A stretch of 64,000 bases of DNA, from positions 32,210 to 96,209 of the forward strand of contig NZ_LDQC01000022.1 of NCBI RefSeq assembly GCF_001475545.1, in the 5' to 3' direction. This document shows positions 10,770-19,852 of the stretch, piece after piece; within the stretch, counting starts at the first letter, position 1, and every line of letters starts with the position of its first letter. Made by a program: the position numbers and the translations under genes. The notes under the pieces were generated by a model, which saw only the letters and a list, made by a program, of their open reading frames with translations, had not been told where the DNA came from and searched no databases. This DNA comes from Curtobacterium luteum. GTDB lineage: Bacteria; Actinomycetota; Actinomycetes; Actinomycetales; Microbacteriaceae.

Positions 10770-10925
10770 CTAGACCGACTGCGGGTCCTCGGGCTCACCG
10801 CCCGAATCGTGGTCGCTGTCCTGCGACGGGTCCTCGGTCGCATCGCCCGACGGCGACCCGTCCGGCAGGTCCTCGGTGTACTCGCGCTCGGCGTCGGACG
10901 GCTGGCTGCTGCTCGTGTCGCTCAT
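10770..10925 (-). CDS. small acidic hypothetical protein
   Basis: 51 residues rich in Asp, Glu, Ser and Pro (DLPDGSPSGDATEDPSQDSD) and predicted to be disordered. The start ATG at 10925 is chosen because TAGCGT (minus strand, 10933-10938) lies 7 bases upstream, fitting a leaderless transcript. Longer in-frame versions run through a region that looks non-coding. Similar short acidic proteins are frequent in actinobacteria without known function. It may be real but support is modest. Confidence 0.5.
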   Translation of the reverse strand: MSDTSSSQPSDAEREYTEDLPDGSPSGDATEDPSQDSDHDSGGEPEDPQSV

Positions 10926-10975
10926 GGCCGGGACGCTACGCGCGGCCTTCGCCGCGTCCGTCCAGGTGACCGGGA

Positions 10976-11023
10976 GACGGCCGGGAGGCGCGTTGCGGGC
11001 CCGCACCGCGCCTCCCGGCCGTC
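10976..11023. repeat. palindromic intergenic hairpin, copy 2
   Basis: Two 24-base arms with one mismatch and no loop (central GGGCCC). It shares the CGGGAGGCGCG core with the copy at 8159. It lies 15 bases downstream of the amine oxidase stop on the minus strand. No T run follows. Confidence 0.8.
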
Positions 11024-11038
11024 ATCCGGTCCCGTCTC

Positions 11039-12406
11039 CTACGCCACCGGCTGCGGCAGTGCCGCGAGGATGTCGGCGGCCGCCTCGCGGCCCATCCGGA
11101 CCGCACCGTCGACGTGCTGGTACCCGTGCCCGGCGAGGTCGCTCGACGCGAACCGCAGCGGGCCGACCGCCGCACGCTGGTCGGCGCCGTACCGGACGAG
11201 TCCACCGAGGTCGAAGCTCGCGGCGTAGGCGCCGCGGGTCCACTCCTCGGTCCCCCAGTCGCTCTCGTAGTAGACGACCGGGCGTCGCGCCTCGTCCCCG
11301 TAGTAGTGCGCGAGCGATTCGAGGACGCGGGCCTTGCGCTCCTCGGCCGACAGGGCGAAGACGTCGTCCGCGTGCTGGTCGGAGACGAAGCCGACGAGCG
11401 TGCCCTGCTCGGAGCCGTGCATCGAGTTGTCGTACGCCTCGTGCACGAGCTCGTACGGGCTGAACGCCGTGCCGGACAGTCCGGCGCCGCGCCAGAACGG
11501 CCGGTCGTAGACGGCGTGCACCTTGATGACGAAACCCATCGAGAGGTGCTGGTGGAGCTGGTGCTGCCGTCGGGGCAGCGGCGGCTCGTAGGAGATCCGG
11601 GAGTACAGGGGCGGCGGCACGGCCACGAGGGCCTGCCTCGCGCGGACCTCGACGCCGCCGTCGGCGATCGCGAGGACGCCTTCGTCGTCCCAGCGGAGGG
11701 TCCGGACCGGCGCGTTCAGGTGCACGTCGTCGCCGAGCTTCGCCGCGAGCCGTTCGGAGACCTGCTGCATCCCTCCGACGACGCGCTTGTCGAGGATGAA
11801 GTCGGCGTCGACCAGGTTCGAGAAGCTCCCCGCCGAGGCCGCCATGAGCAGGGCCTGCAGCGCGGAGAAGGTGTGCGCAGGCTTCGTCAGCATGGCGCCG
11901 GCGATGAAGAGCTCGACGTTCTCGGTCGCGACCCGGTCGTCGCTGAGCCGCCGGAGCCATCCACGGAAGGACACCTCGTCGAGCGCGGCGGCGTCGGGGG
12001 TCTCCCACGGCCGCGAGGGGTCGACCTTCGCGACGTACTCGTCCACGACCGCCACGAGCCGCTCGATCTCGGTCGCGGTGGCCTCGGGCAGCGGGAAGAT
12101 GTCGCCCGTGTACTCGGTGCGGGAGCCGTGCTGGTCGATGTAGACGCTCGAGCCCTCGCGGTACCGGTCGTAGGTTGCGAGCCCGAGCTCGTCAAGGGTC
12201 TCGAGCAGGGCCGTCTGGTCCGGGGAGACCCACTGCCCGCCGATCTCGAGCGTGACGCCCTCGATGTCGTTCGTCCACGTCCGACCGCCCACGCGGTCGC
12301 GGGCCTCGAGCACGGCGACGCTCCGGCCCTGCGCGACGAGGCGGTTCGCGGCGACGAGGCCGGTCACCCCGGCGCCGATGACGACGACGTCCTTCTCGAT
12401 GGTCAT
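11039..12406 (-). CDS. puo: flavin-dependent amine oxidase, putrescine-oxidase type
   Basis: 455 residues. Oxidatively deaminates putrescine to 4-aminobutanal with O2, giving H2O2 and ammonia. The N-terminal FAD site is DVVVIGAGVTGLVAANRL (residues about 6-23), followed by EARDRVGGRTW and IGGQWVSPDQ, the latter typical of putrescine and monoamine oxidases. The C-terminal flavin segment is FASSDLAGHGYQHVDGAVRMG, where an Ala-Ser replaces the usual AGE. The ATG overlaps the stop of the upstream aldehyde dehydrogenase (ATGA), so it is the third gene of a gabT-aldehyde dehydrogenase-oxidase operon. Putrescine as substrate is an inference from similarity and context. Confidence 0.85.
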   Translation of the reverse strand: MTIEKDVVVIGAGVTGLVAANRLVAQGRSVAVLEARDRVGGRTWTNDIEGVTLEIGGQWVSPDQTALLETLDELGLATYDRYREGSSVYIDQHGSRTEYTGDIFPLPEATATEIERLVAVVDEYVAKVDPSRPWETPDAAALDEVSFRGWLRRLSDDRVATENVELFIAGAMLTKPAHTFSALQALLMAASAGSFSNLVDADFILDKRVVGGMQQVSERLAAKLGDDVHLNAPVRTLRWDDEGVLAIADGGVEVRARQALVAVPPPLYSRISYEPPLPRRQHQLHQHLSMGFVIKVHAVYDRPFWRGAGLSGTAFSPYELVHEAYDNSMHGSEQGTLVGFVSDQHADDVFALSAEERKARVLESLAHYYGDEARRPVVYYESDWGTEEWTRGAYAASFDLGGLVRYGADQRAAVGPLRFASSDLAGHGYQHVDGAVRMGREAAADILAALPQPVA

Positions 12407-13947
12407 CGCTGCGTTCCCTTCGTGCGCCCGAACGGGTCGGGCGTCAGTGTGTACATGGTCTCGAGGTACTCGTGCAGGCCCTCGCCGCCGCCCTCGCGCC
12501 CGAGGCCGGACTGCTTGACGCCGCCGAACGGTGCGGACGCGTTCGACACGATGCCGGTGTTCAGTCCGAGCATGCCGGTCTCGAGCCGCTCCATGAGTCG
12601 CTGCCCGCGGGCGGGGTCCTCGGTGAAGGCGTACCCGACGAGGCCGTACTCGGTGTCGTTCGCCGCTGCGATGCCCTCGTCCTCGGAGGAGAACGTGCGG
12701 ATCGCGAGGACCGGGCCGAAGATCTCGTCGCGGAGCAGGTCGCTCCCGGGCTGCACGTCCGTGATGACGGTCGGCGCGTAGAACGTCCCGGGGCCCTCGA
12801 CGGGCTGCCCACCGGTGCACAGGGTGGCACCCCGGTCGAGGGCGTCGGTCACGAGCCGGTGCGCCTTGTCGACCGCGCGCTGGTCGATGAGCGGTCCGAT
12901 CGCGACACCGTCCTCGGTCCCGCGGCCGACGGTCATCGCCCCGACGCGTTCCGTGAGACGCCGGGCGAACTCCTCGGCCACCGACTCCTGCACGATGAAC
13001 CGGTTCGCCGCGGTGCACGCCTGTCCGGTGTTGCGGAACTTCGCCGCGAGGGCGCCCTCCACCGCGAGGTCGAGGTCGGCGTCCTCGAACACGAGGAACG
13101 GCGCGTTGCCGCCGAGTTCCATGCTCGTGCGGAGGACGTTCTGCGCGGCCTGCGCGAGGAGCGTCCGGCCGACGGGGGTCGACCCCGTGAACGACAGCTT
13201 CCGGAGCCGGGGGTCGCTGATGATCGGTTCCGACAGCGCTCCCGCGTGGCTCGTCGGGACGACGTTCACGACCCCGGCGGGCACCCCGGCTTCGAGCAGG
13301 AGGTCCGCGAACAGCAGGGTCGTGAGCGGGGTGAGCTCGGCCGGCTTCACGACCGCGGTGCACCCGGCGGCGAGCGCGGGGGCGATCTTGCGTGTCGCCA
13401 TCGCGAGCGGGAAGTTCCAGGGGGTGATGAGGAACGTCGGCCCGACGGGCTTGTGCGTCACGATCGCTCGGCCGGAACCCTCGGGGTTGGTGCCGTAGGA
13501 GCCACCGATCCGGACGGCCTCCTCGGAGAACCACCGGAGGAACTCGCCCCCGTAGGTGACCTCGCCGTTCGCCTCGGCGAGGGGCTTGCCCATCTCGAGC
13601 GTCATGAGGAGCGCGAAGTCCGCGCGTCGCTCCTGGAGCAGGTCGAACGCCTTCCGGAGCACCTCGGCGCGCTGCCGCGGCGGGGTGGCAGCCCACGCCT
13701 GCTGGGCGGCCGCGGCGGCGTCCAGGGCGCGGACACCGTCCTCGGGGGTCGCATCAGCGATCTCGAGGAGCGTCTCCCCCGTCGACGGGTCCACGACGGG
13801 GAACGTCGCGCCGTCGGCCGCCTGCTGCCACGTACCGTCGACCAGGAGGCCCGTGGGGACCTTCGCGAGCAGCTCGCGTTCGGCGTCGGTGCGGCCGGCG
13901 GGCTGCCGGGTGTCGGTCGTGCTGTGGTCGGTCCGGGTGTCGGTCAT
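12403..13947 (-). CDS. gabD: NAD(P)-dependent aldehyde dehydrogenase (succinate-semialdehyde / aminobutyraldehyde type)
   Basis: 514 residues. The motifs are ITPWNFPLAM, the Rossmann SFTGSTPVGRT, the base Glu in SMELGGNAPF and the catalytic Cys in NTGQACTAANRF. The overall pattern is that of GabD succinate-semialdehyde dehydrogenases. It overlaps gabT upstream and the amine oxidase downstream by four bases each, so the three enzymes should be made together. It may convert 4-aminobutanal made by the oxidase to GABA, or succinate semialdehyde made by GabT to succinate. The first 25 residues are a polar, Thr/Asp-rich extension. Confidence 0.88.
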   Translation of the reverse strand: MTDTRTDHSTTDTRQPAGRTDAERELLAKVPTGLLVDGTWQQAADGATFPVVDPSTGETLLEIADATPEDGVRALDAAAAAQQAWAATPPRQRAEVLRKAFDLLQERRADFALLMTLEMGKPLAEANGEVTYGGEFLRWFSEEAVRIGGSYGTNPEGSGRAIVTHKPVGPTFLITPWNFPLAMATRKIAPALAAGCTAVVKPAELTPLTTLLFADLLLEAGVPAGVVNVVPTSHAGALSEPIISDPRLRKLSFTGSTPVGRTLLAQAAQNVLRTSMELGGNAPFLVFEDADLDLAVEGALAAKFRNTGQACTAANRFIVQESVAEEFARRLTERVGAMTVGRGTEDGVAIGPLIDQRAVDKAHRLVTDALDRGATLCTGGQPVEGPGTFYAPTVITDVQPGSDLLRDEIFGPVLAIRTFSSEDEGIAAANDTEYGLVGYAFTEDPARGQRLMERLETGMLGLNTGIVSNASAPFGGVKQSGLGREGGGEGLHEYLETMYTLTPDPFGRTKGTQR

Positions 13948-15308
13948 GCTGCGGCGAGTCCTTCCAGGACGACGTCCAGGCCTTCGCCGAGGAGTGCGTC
14001 GTCGATCGCGAGCGGGGGGAGGAAGCGGAGGACGTTGCCGTACGTCCCCGCGGTGAGCGCGATCACGCCGTGCTCGTACGCGTACTTGACCACACGACCG
14101 GTGAGCGCGGCGTCGGGTTCGCCGGTCTCCGGGTCGACGAGCTCGATCGCGACCATGGCACCGCGGCCGCGGACGTCGCCGATGCGGGGGTCCTCGGCCT
14201 GTGCAGCACGGAGGCGACCGAGCAGGAGGTCGCCGATGGCCGCGGCACGCTCCACGAGCCCGTCGTGCTCGAAGGCGTCGATCGCGGCGAGCGCTGCGGC
14301 GCACGCGACGGGGTTGCCGCCGTACGTCCCGCCGAGGCCGCCGACGTGGGCTGAGTCCATGATCTCGGCCCGCCCGGTCACTGCGGAGAGCGGCATGCCG
14401 CCGGCCATCCCCTTCGCGGTCGTGACGAGGTCGGGGACGACGCCCTCGTGCTCGCTGGCGAACATCGCACCGGTGCGCGCGAACCCGGTCTGGACCTCGT
14501 CGGCGATGAAGACGACGCCGTTCGCCGTCGCCCACTCGGACAGGGCGGACAGGAAGCCGGGCGCAGGGACGACGAAGCCGCCCTCGCCCTGGATGGGCTC
14601 GATGAGGAGCGCGGCCGTGTTCTCGGCGCCGACCTGCTTCTCGATCTGGGTGATCGCGCGCTTCGCGGCCTCGGCCCCGGTCAGGCCGCCGTCGCGGAAG
14701 GGGTATGACATCGGGACGCGGTACACCTCGGGGGCGAACGGTCCGAAGCCGTTCTTGTACGGCTGGTTCTTCGCCGTCAGCGCCATCGTGAGGTTCGTCC
14801 GGCCGTGGTACGCGTGGTCGAACACGACGATCGCCTGCTTGCCGGTGTGCTTCCGGGCGATCTTCACCGCGTTCTCGACGGCCTCCGCACCGGAGTTGAA
14901 CAGGGCCGTGCGCTTCTCGTGGTCGCCGGGCGTCAGTCGGTTCAGCGCCTCCGCGACCTCGACGTACCCGTCGTAGGCGGCGATCGTGAAGCACGTGTGC
15001 GTGAACGACGCGACCTGCTGCTGCACGGCCTCGACCACGCGGGGGTGGGCGTTGCCCACGCTCGTGACGGCGATGCCGGACCCCAGGTCGACGAAGGAGT
15101 TGCCGTCCGCGTCGACGACCACGCCGCCGCCGGCAGCGACGACCGCGATCGGCACCGCGACCCCGACGCCGGCGGCCACCGCGGCGCGCTTGCGGTCCAT
15201 GAGCTCCCGGGAGCGGGGACCCGGCACCTCGGTGACGAGCCGGCGCTCCTGCGGCAGCGAGGGGCCACCCGTGGCGGCGCTGGTCGAGGGTGCGACGGTG
15301 GAGGTCAT
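13944..15308 (-). CDS. gabT: 4-aminobutyrate aminotransferase
   Basis: 454 residues. Class III PLP aminotransferase moving the amino group of GABA to 2-oxoglutarate, giving succinate semialdehyde. Seen are the phosphate-binding FNSGAEAVENAVK, FDHAYHGRTNLTM, the Asp in FIADEVQTGFARTG and the PLP Lys in VTTAKGMAGGMP. It is the first gene of the operon. The start at 15308 is supported by a TACGAT -10 element 6 bases upstream (leaderless). The first 30 residues are a Ser/Thr/Pro-rich tail. A PucR regulator lies divergently 92 bases away. Confidence 0.93.
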   Translation of the reverse strand: MTSTVAPSTSAATGGPSLPQERRLVTEVPGPRSRELMDRKRAAVAAGVGVAVPIAVVAAGGGVVVDADGNSFVDLGSGIAVTSVGNAHPRVVEAVQQQVASFTHTCFTIAAYDGYVEVAEALNRLTPGDHEKRTALFNSGAEAVENAVKIARKHTGKQAIVVFDHAYHGRTNLTMALTAKNQPYKNGFGPFAPEVYRVPMSYPFRDGGLTGAEAAKRAITQIEKQVGAENTAALLIEPIQGEGGFVVPAPGFLSALSEWATANGVVFIADEVQTGFARTGAMFASEHEGVVPDLVTTAKGMAGGMPLSAVTGRAEIMDSAHVGGLGGTYGGNPVACAAALAAIDAFEHDGLVERAAAIGDLLLGRLRAAQAEDPRIGDVRGRGAMVAIELVDPETGEPDAALTGRVVKYAYEHGVIALTAGTYGNVLRFLPPLAIDDALLGEGLDVVLEGLAAA

Positions 15309-15400
15309 GCGGCGATCGTAGGAGCCTCGCGCCGGGAGCCCCACCGTCCACGGCGTACACCCGGTCCGCTCCCCTTCGCCACAGCGGATAGCATCCGTCC
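15309..15400. promoter_or_regulatory. gabT-pucR divergent promoter region
   Basis: TACGAT on the minus strand (15315-15320) lies 6 bases before gabT. TAGCAT on the plus strand (15389-15394) lies 6 bases before pucR. Both are good -10 elements for leaderless mRNAs. The 92-base gap is the natural place for PucR to act, but no clear operator was recognised. Confidence 0.5.
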
Positions 15401-17014
15401 ATGCCCGCCACGCTGCGCTCCCTGCTCCACCGCGCCGACCTCCGGCTCCGGCTGCTCACGAGCGACGATGCACCCGACCTGGACGCCCCGCTGTCCTGGC
15501 TGCACAGCTCGGACCTCGAGGACCCGACGCCGTTCCTCGCCGACGGACAGGGCCTCCTCACGACGGGCACGCAGTTCGGGGACGCCGAGGTGGGAGCGGA
15601 GATCGCCGAGGCCTACGTCGACCGGCTCCGGCGGCGCGGTGTGGTCGCGCTCGGGTTCGGCACGGAGGTCGTCCGGGCCGGCACCCCGGCGTCGCTGGTC
15701 GAGGCCTGCGACGCGCACGGTCTGCCGCTCTTCGAGGTGCCCTACGAGACGTCGTTCATCGCCGTCGCGCAGGCGAACGCCGACGCGGTGTCGCGCGAGG
15801 CCAACGCCCGGAACGCGTGGGCACTCGCGGCGCAGCGGGCGATCTCACTCGCGGCGATGCGACCGGACGGGCTCGGTGCGACGATCGCCGAGCTCTCCCG
15901 GCAGCTCGACGGGTGGGTCGGGCTGTTCGACCTGACGGGCAGGCTCGACCGCGGGTTCCCCGACCGTGCCGTCCCGGACGCCGACCTCGACGTGCTGCGG
16001 TCCGAGACGCTCCGACTGCTCCGGGCGGGGCAGCGGGCGAGCCTGCCGGTCACCACCGAGCACCGCACCGGGTACACGCTCCAGACCCTCGGCAGCGGTG
16101 GGCACCTCGCCGGGGTGCTGGCGATCCAGAACGGCGGCGCGCTCGACCGGGCAGGGCGCGAGGTCGTCACCGCCGTCATCGCCCTCGCCGGACTCGCCCT
16201 GCAGCAGAACCGCGAGCTCGCCCGGGCCCGGGGACTCCTGCGCACCGGGCTCCTCACGATGCTGTCGGTCGGCGACCCGGCCGTGGTGGACTCGACCTCG
16301 CGCGAGGTGTGGGGACCACTCCCACCGGAGCCGGTGCGGATCGCCGCCGTCGACGTGGCCGACCAGGACCTCGACGCCGTCGTCGACCTGCTCGAGCTGT
16401 GGGTGCAGGACCGTCCCGGCCGGTTGTTCTTCGCCGTCGACGACGCGCTCTTCCTCTGCGTCGGCGCGGAGGACACGGCCGTGGTCGAGGAGCTCGTCGA
16501 CCGGTTCGAGCTGCACGCCGGACTCTCCGACGGAGCCTCGTACCGGTACTTCGGCCGCGCCCGCACCGAGGCCGTGCAGGCGCTCGACCGCCGCCGCGAG
16601 GGACGCCCCGGCACCACCGAGTTCGGGGACCTCGCCCGCGAGGGGGTGCTCGCCCACCTCGCCCACGTCGACGTCGACGCCGGGGCCGTGGCCCGCGCGT
16701 TCCTCGCCCCGCTCCTCGACCACGACCGCGCTTCCGGCACCGCACTCACCCGCACGGTCCGCACCTGGCTCGAGCAGAACTGCGAGTACGACCGCACCGC
16801 CCAGGCCCTCGGCGTCCACCGGCACACCGCTCGCGCCCGGGTGGAGCACGCCGGTCGGCTGCTCGACCGCGACCTCTCCGCCTTCGCGACCCGCGCCGAC
16901 CTCTGGGCCGCGTTCGTCGTCGACGGCAGCAGCGGCCCGACCGGCGTCGACGGCCCGACCGGCGTCGACGGCCCGACCGGAGCCACCGGCACCGGCCGGG
17001 TGGCCGCCGTCTAG
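15401..17014 (+). CDS. PucR-family transcriptional regulator
   Basis: 537 residues. The N-terminal half is the PucR-like ligand domain (DSSDLEDPTPFL-type segment near residue 36, then a beta-alpha core to about 140). The middle resembles the CdaR GGDEF-like region. The C-terminal helix-turn-helix of the PucR family (VRTWLEQNCEYDRTAQALGVHRHTARARV) lies at about residues 450-478. Such proteins control purine, amino acid or GABA catabolism. The divergent gabT operon is the obvious target. The extreme C-terminus ends in GPTGVD repeats encoded by an 18-base tandem repeat. Confidence 0.88.
   Translation: MPATLRSLLHRADLRLRLLTSDDAPDLDAPLSWLHSSDLEDPTPFLADGQGLLTTGTQFGDAEVGAEIAEAYVDRLRRRGVVALGFGTEVVRAGTPASLVEACDAHGLPLFEVPYETSFIAVAQANADAVSREANARNAWALAAQRAISLAAMRPDGLGATIAELSRQLDGWVGLFDLTGRLDRGFPDRAVPDADLDVLRSETLRLLRAGQRASLPVTTEHRTGYTLQTLGSGGHLAGVLAIQNGGALDRAGREVVTAVIALAGLALQQNRELARARGLLRTGLLTMLSVGDPAVVDSTSREVWGPLPPEPVRIAAVDVADQDLDAVVDLLELWVQDRPGRLFFAVDDALFLCVGAEDTAVVEELVDRFELHAGLSDGASYRYFGRARTEAVQALDRRREGRPGTTEFGDLAREGVLAHLAHVDVDAGAVARAFLAPLLDHDRASGTALTRTVRTWLEQNCEYDRTAQALGVHRHTARARVEHAGRLLDRDLSAFATRADLWAAFVVDGSSGPTGVDGPTGVDGPTGATGTGRVAAV
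16934..16980 (+). repeat. 18-base tandem repeat at the pucR 3' end
   Basis: About 2.6 copies of GGCCCGACCGGCGTCGAC, in frame, encoding GPTGVD-GPTGVD-GPTG at the end of the regulator. It is likely a slippage-prone tail that does not disturb the DNA-binding domain. Confidence 0.9.
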
Positions 17015-17023
17015 GCTGTGCGC

Positions 17024-17656
17024 GTGCCGACCACACCGGCCCGCCGGCGCCTCAGCCCGGCCGAGCGGGAGGCCCAGATCACCGAGGCTGCCATCGCGCT
17101 CGCGCGGGCTGACGGACTGACCGCCGTCACGCTGCGCGGGACCGCGGCCTCGGTCGGTGTCGCGCCGTCGCTCGTGGCGCACTACTTCCCCGCGATGGAG
17201 GACCTCGTCGGCGACACGTTCCGGGCGATCGCGTCCGACGAGGTCGCCGAGGTGACCCGGCTCGTGGCCCGTGAGTCCGACCCCGTCGCGCAGTTGTCCG
17301 TCCTGCTCGCCGCCGTCACCGATCCCGCCCGCGACGACGTCGCCGTCCTCTGGGCCGACGCCTGGAGCCTCGGCCGGACGAACGACGTGCTCGCCGCTGC
17401 CGCGCGCGACGTCATGGACGAGTGGCAGCGACTCGCGACCGGTGTCGTCGAGGCCGGGGTGAGCGCCGGGGTCATGCACACCGAGGACCCTGCAGCCGTC
17501 GGCCGGCTGCTCTTCGCCCTCGTCGACGCCACGAACGGCTACGCCCTCGTCGACCACCTCGACCGATCGACGCGCGACGACCTCGTCCGGAGCACGACCG
17601 CCCGCGCCGTCGGCCTCGACGCAGCCGCCCTCGGAGCGAGTCAGCTCAACGGATGA
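17024..17656 (+). CDS. TetR-family transcriptional regulator
   Basis: 210 residues. The N-terminal helix-turn-helix spans about residues 12-55 (ITEAAIALARADGLTAVTLR, then SVGVAPSLVAHYFPAMEDLV). The remaining helical part is the ligand domain. GTG at 17024 is chosen over GTG at 17018 because TAGGCT (17012-17017) lies 6 bases before it, the spacing of leaderless genes here, and 17018 would abut the -10 element. It follows pucR closely but probably has its own promoter. It overlaps the convergent membrane-protein gene by 11 bases. Target unknown. Confidence 0.85.
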   Translation: MPTTPARRRLSPAEREAQITEAAIALARADGLTAVTLRGTAASVGVAPSLVAHYFPAMEDLVGDTFRAIASDEVAEVTRLVARESDPVAQLSVLLAAVTDPARDDVAVLWADAWSLGRTNDVLAAAARDVMDEWQRLATGVVEAGVSAGVMHTEDPAAVGRLLFALVDATNGYALVDHLDRSTRDDLVRSTTARAVGLDAAALGASQLNG

Positions 17657-18197
17657 ACACCCAGTTGATCGCCGCGAACACCGCTGCGGCACAGAGCGAC
17701 AGGTTTCCGAGTCGTTCGTACGACGCAGCGGCCGCCGACCGCGCCGAACCGAGTTCGCGCGCATCACGCCGCACGGCCTCACGGTGGTCGCGTCGGAGCG
17801 CATGACGGAGGCGACGGGACGCATCATCCAGCTCAGCGATCTCGGACGCCGAGGGAATCGGGTCCCAGCGAGCCTCCTTGCGAAACGCTCGTTGTTCGGA
17901 TCGCGACCGCGATCGCGTCCGCATCGCGAGAGTGATGAGCGTCGCACCGATCAGGCCCAGGAACACGGGAAAGCCGTTGAAGACCGAGAGGACGCCGGCA
18001 AGGTCGCGTTGCTGCGCAGCCTCTGCGAAGCGTTCCACGATTCCCCAGAGCATCGCACAGACAGCGACGATGAGAAGCAGGGTCGGGGTGACCTGGATCA
18101 TCTGCAGCCGGAACCATCCCGGGCCGCTCCGACTCGGGCGGGGGGCCATCACCCGACCACTTCCGGACTCCTCGTTCTCTGCCCGCTGAACTGTCAT
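17646..18197 (-). CDS. two-to-three-helix membrane protein of unknown function
   Basis: 183 residues. ATG at 18197 is preferred over GTG at 18203 since AAGGG lies 5 bases before the ATG. Hydrophobic segments: about residues 37-56, 73-93 and 163-178. A long Arg-rich, probably helical cytoplasmic stretch lies between (RTRSRSRSEQRAFRK, then ASRRLRHALRRDHREAVRRD). Its 3' end overlaps the tetR 3' end. Codon use looks a little less G+C-rich than the neighbours. No family is recognised. Confidence 0.7.
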   Translation of the reverse strand: MTVQRAENEESGSGRVMAPRPSRSGPGWFRLQMIQVTPTLLLIVAVCAMLWGIVERFAEAAQQRDLAGVLSVFNGFPVFLGLIGATLITLAMRTRSRSRSEQRAFRKEARWDPIPSASEIAELDDASRRLRHALRRDHREAVRRDARELGSARSAAAASYERLGNLSLCAAAVFAAINWVFIR

Positions 18198-18347
18198 GCG
18201 CACCCTTCGTGGACCCGGCGATCGCCGGATTGAGAATTGATCATGTCATATCGGTGATGACCTCAACTCGGCCACTCCTGCGAGCGCCCAGCGGCGCGGC
18301 AGAAGCGCGCCGCCCACTGACGCGGTGCGACCTCGCCGTGACCCCAC

Positions 18348-18395
18348 GACGGACGGGAGGCACGGTGTCAGCCGGTACCGTGCCTCCCGTCCGTC
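18348..18395. repeat. palindromic intergenic hairpin, copy 3
   Basis: Two 22-base arms (GACGGACGGGAGGCACGGT core) with loop AGCC. The two mismatches are next to the loop. It lies 31 bases downstream of the sugar-binding protein stop on the minus strand. Same family as the copies at 8159, 10976 and 48311. No T run. Confidence 0.8.
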
Positions 18396-18426
18396 AGCGC
18401 GTCAGCGCCTCAGCCCGTCAGGGCGT

Positions 18427-19764
18427 TCAGCCCTTGACCGGGATCGACTGCGCCTTGAGCGCCGCGACGGTCTTGGACTGCCCCGACCGGAGCGCCTCGA
18501 GGAGCGTGCCGTTCCCGGACGCCGCCTGGCCGAACCCGTCGGACACGTCCGAGTAGGTCTGCGTCATGGTCGGACCCCAGGTGAAGGGCTGGATGTCCTT
18601 CGCCGCGGTCGCGAACTCCTCGTAGATCTTCTGGTTGCCGTAGAAGGGGAGCCCCTCGGTCAGCGCGGGGAGGTCGGCACCGGTGGTGGACGCCGGGTAG
18701 AGGTTGGCCTCCTTGTTCAGGGCGGCGAGCGCCTCCTCCGACGTGTTCAGCCACACCAGGAACTTCGACGCCTCGGCCGGGTGCTTGCTGCCCGTGAAGA
18801 CGACGTTGGACGAGCCACCCCAGGCAGCGGACTTGGTCTCACCCGCGGTCCACTGCGGCATCGGCGCGACGGCCCACTTGCCCGAGGTCGAGGGCGCACC
18901 GCTCGAGATGGTGTTCGCACCCCAGACGGCCGAGACCCAGGTCCAGTCCTGACCCTTGTCGTACGCGTTGTTCCACTGGTCGGTGAAGCTCGGCAGGGTG
19001 TTGACGAGCTTCTTGTCGATGAGGTCCTGCCAGTAGTCGGCGACCTTCTTCGACGCGCTGTCGGTGAGGTTCACCGTCCAGTCCGAGCCGGAGTTCGAGA
19101 ACCACTGGCCGCCGGCCTGCGAGACGAGCCCGGCGAACTGGTTGACGTCGCCCTTGGCGAAGTTGGTGATGTTGCCGCCCATCGCCTTGATCTTGACGGC
19201 GTCCTCGGCGTACTCGTCCCAGGTCTTCGGCACGTCGAGGCCGGCCTTCTCGAAGAGGTCCTTGCGGTAGTACAGCGCCATCGGGCCGGAGTCCTGCGGC
19301 ACGGCGTAGACCGACTTCGACTCGCCGAACGTGACCTGGTTCCAGAGGCCGGACGAGAAGTCCTTCTTCGCGTCGCTGATGCCGGCACAGGCACCGATGT
19401 CCTCGAGGCCGCCCTGCACCCGGAACGCCGGCAGGGTGTCGTACTCGACCTGGCCGATGTCCGGCGCCTGCTTCGCCTTGAGCTGGTTGAAGAAGTTCTG
19501 GTACGTCCCGCTGTTGCCGTTCGCGACGATGGAGACCTTGACCTGGATGTCCGGGTTCTCCTTGTTCCAGATCGCCACGACCTTGTCCATGTTGGGGACC
19601 CAGGTGGTGAAGTCGAGCGTGACCTTGCCGCTCGACGGCTTGCAGCTCGCGGCCGCGGTGTCGGAACCGCTCCCGGAGCCGCTGCCGCCGGCGCTGCAGC
19701 CGGCGAGGGCCACGGTCGCGGCGACCGCCACGGCGGCGACGCTGAGGAACTTCGTTGTCTTCAT
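18427..19764 (-). CDS. ABC transporter sugar-binding lipoprotein
   Basis: 445 residues. Extracytoplasmic solute-binding protein of the carbohydrate family 1. The signal peptide (residues 1-22) ends in the lipobox LAGC, so the mature protein is lipid-anchored at Cys. A Gly/Ser linker follows. It contains the sugar-binding family pattern ALYYRKDLFEKAGLDVPKTWDEY and a late PAEASKFLVWLNTSEEA segment. It is the last gene of the leftward operon GH42 - permease - permease - binding protein. It probably binds a galactoside or a galactose-containing oligosaccharide. Confidence 0.92.
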   Translation of the reverse strand: MKTTKFLSVAAVAVAATVALAGCSAGGSGSGSGSDTAAASCKPSSGKVTLDFTTWVPNMDKVVAIWNKENPDIQVKVSIVANGNSGTYQNFFNQLKAKQAPDIGQVEYDTLPAFRVQGGLEDIGACAGISDAKKDFSSGLWNQVTFGESKSVYAVPQDSGPMALYYRKDLFEKAGLDVPKTWDEYAEDAVKIKAMGGNITNFAKGDVNQFAGLVSQAGGQWFSNSGSDWTVNLTDSASKKVADYWQDLIDKKLVNTLPSFTDQWNNAYDKGQDWTWVSAVWGANTISSGAPSTSGKWAVAPMPQWTAGETKSAAWGGSSNVVFTGSKHPAEASKFLVWLNTSEEALAALNKEANLYPASTTGADLPALTEGLPFYGNQKIYEEFATAAKDIQPFTWGPTMTQTYSDVSDGFGQAASGNGTLLEALRSGQSKTVAALKAQSIPVKG

Positions 19765-19852
19765 GCTGTTTCCGTTCGGATGTGGGTGGAGGGTCGAAGG
19801 TTCTGGTGGAGGCTGTCGCGGCCGGGAGGTCACCGCCGCGACGGGGTCGCTG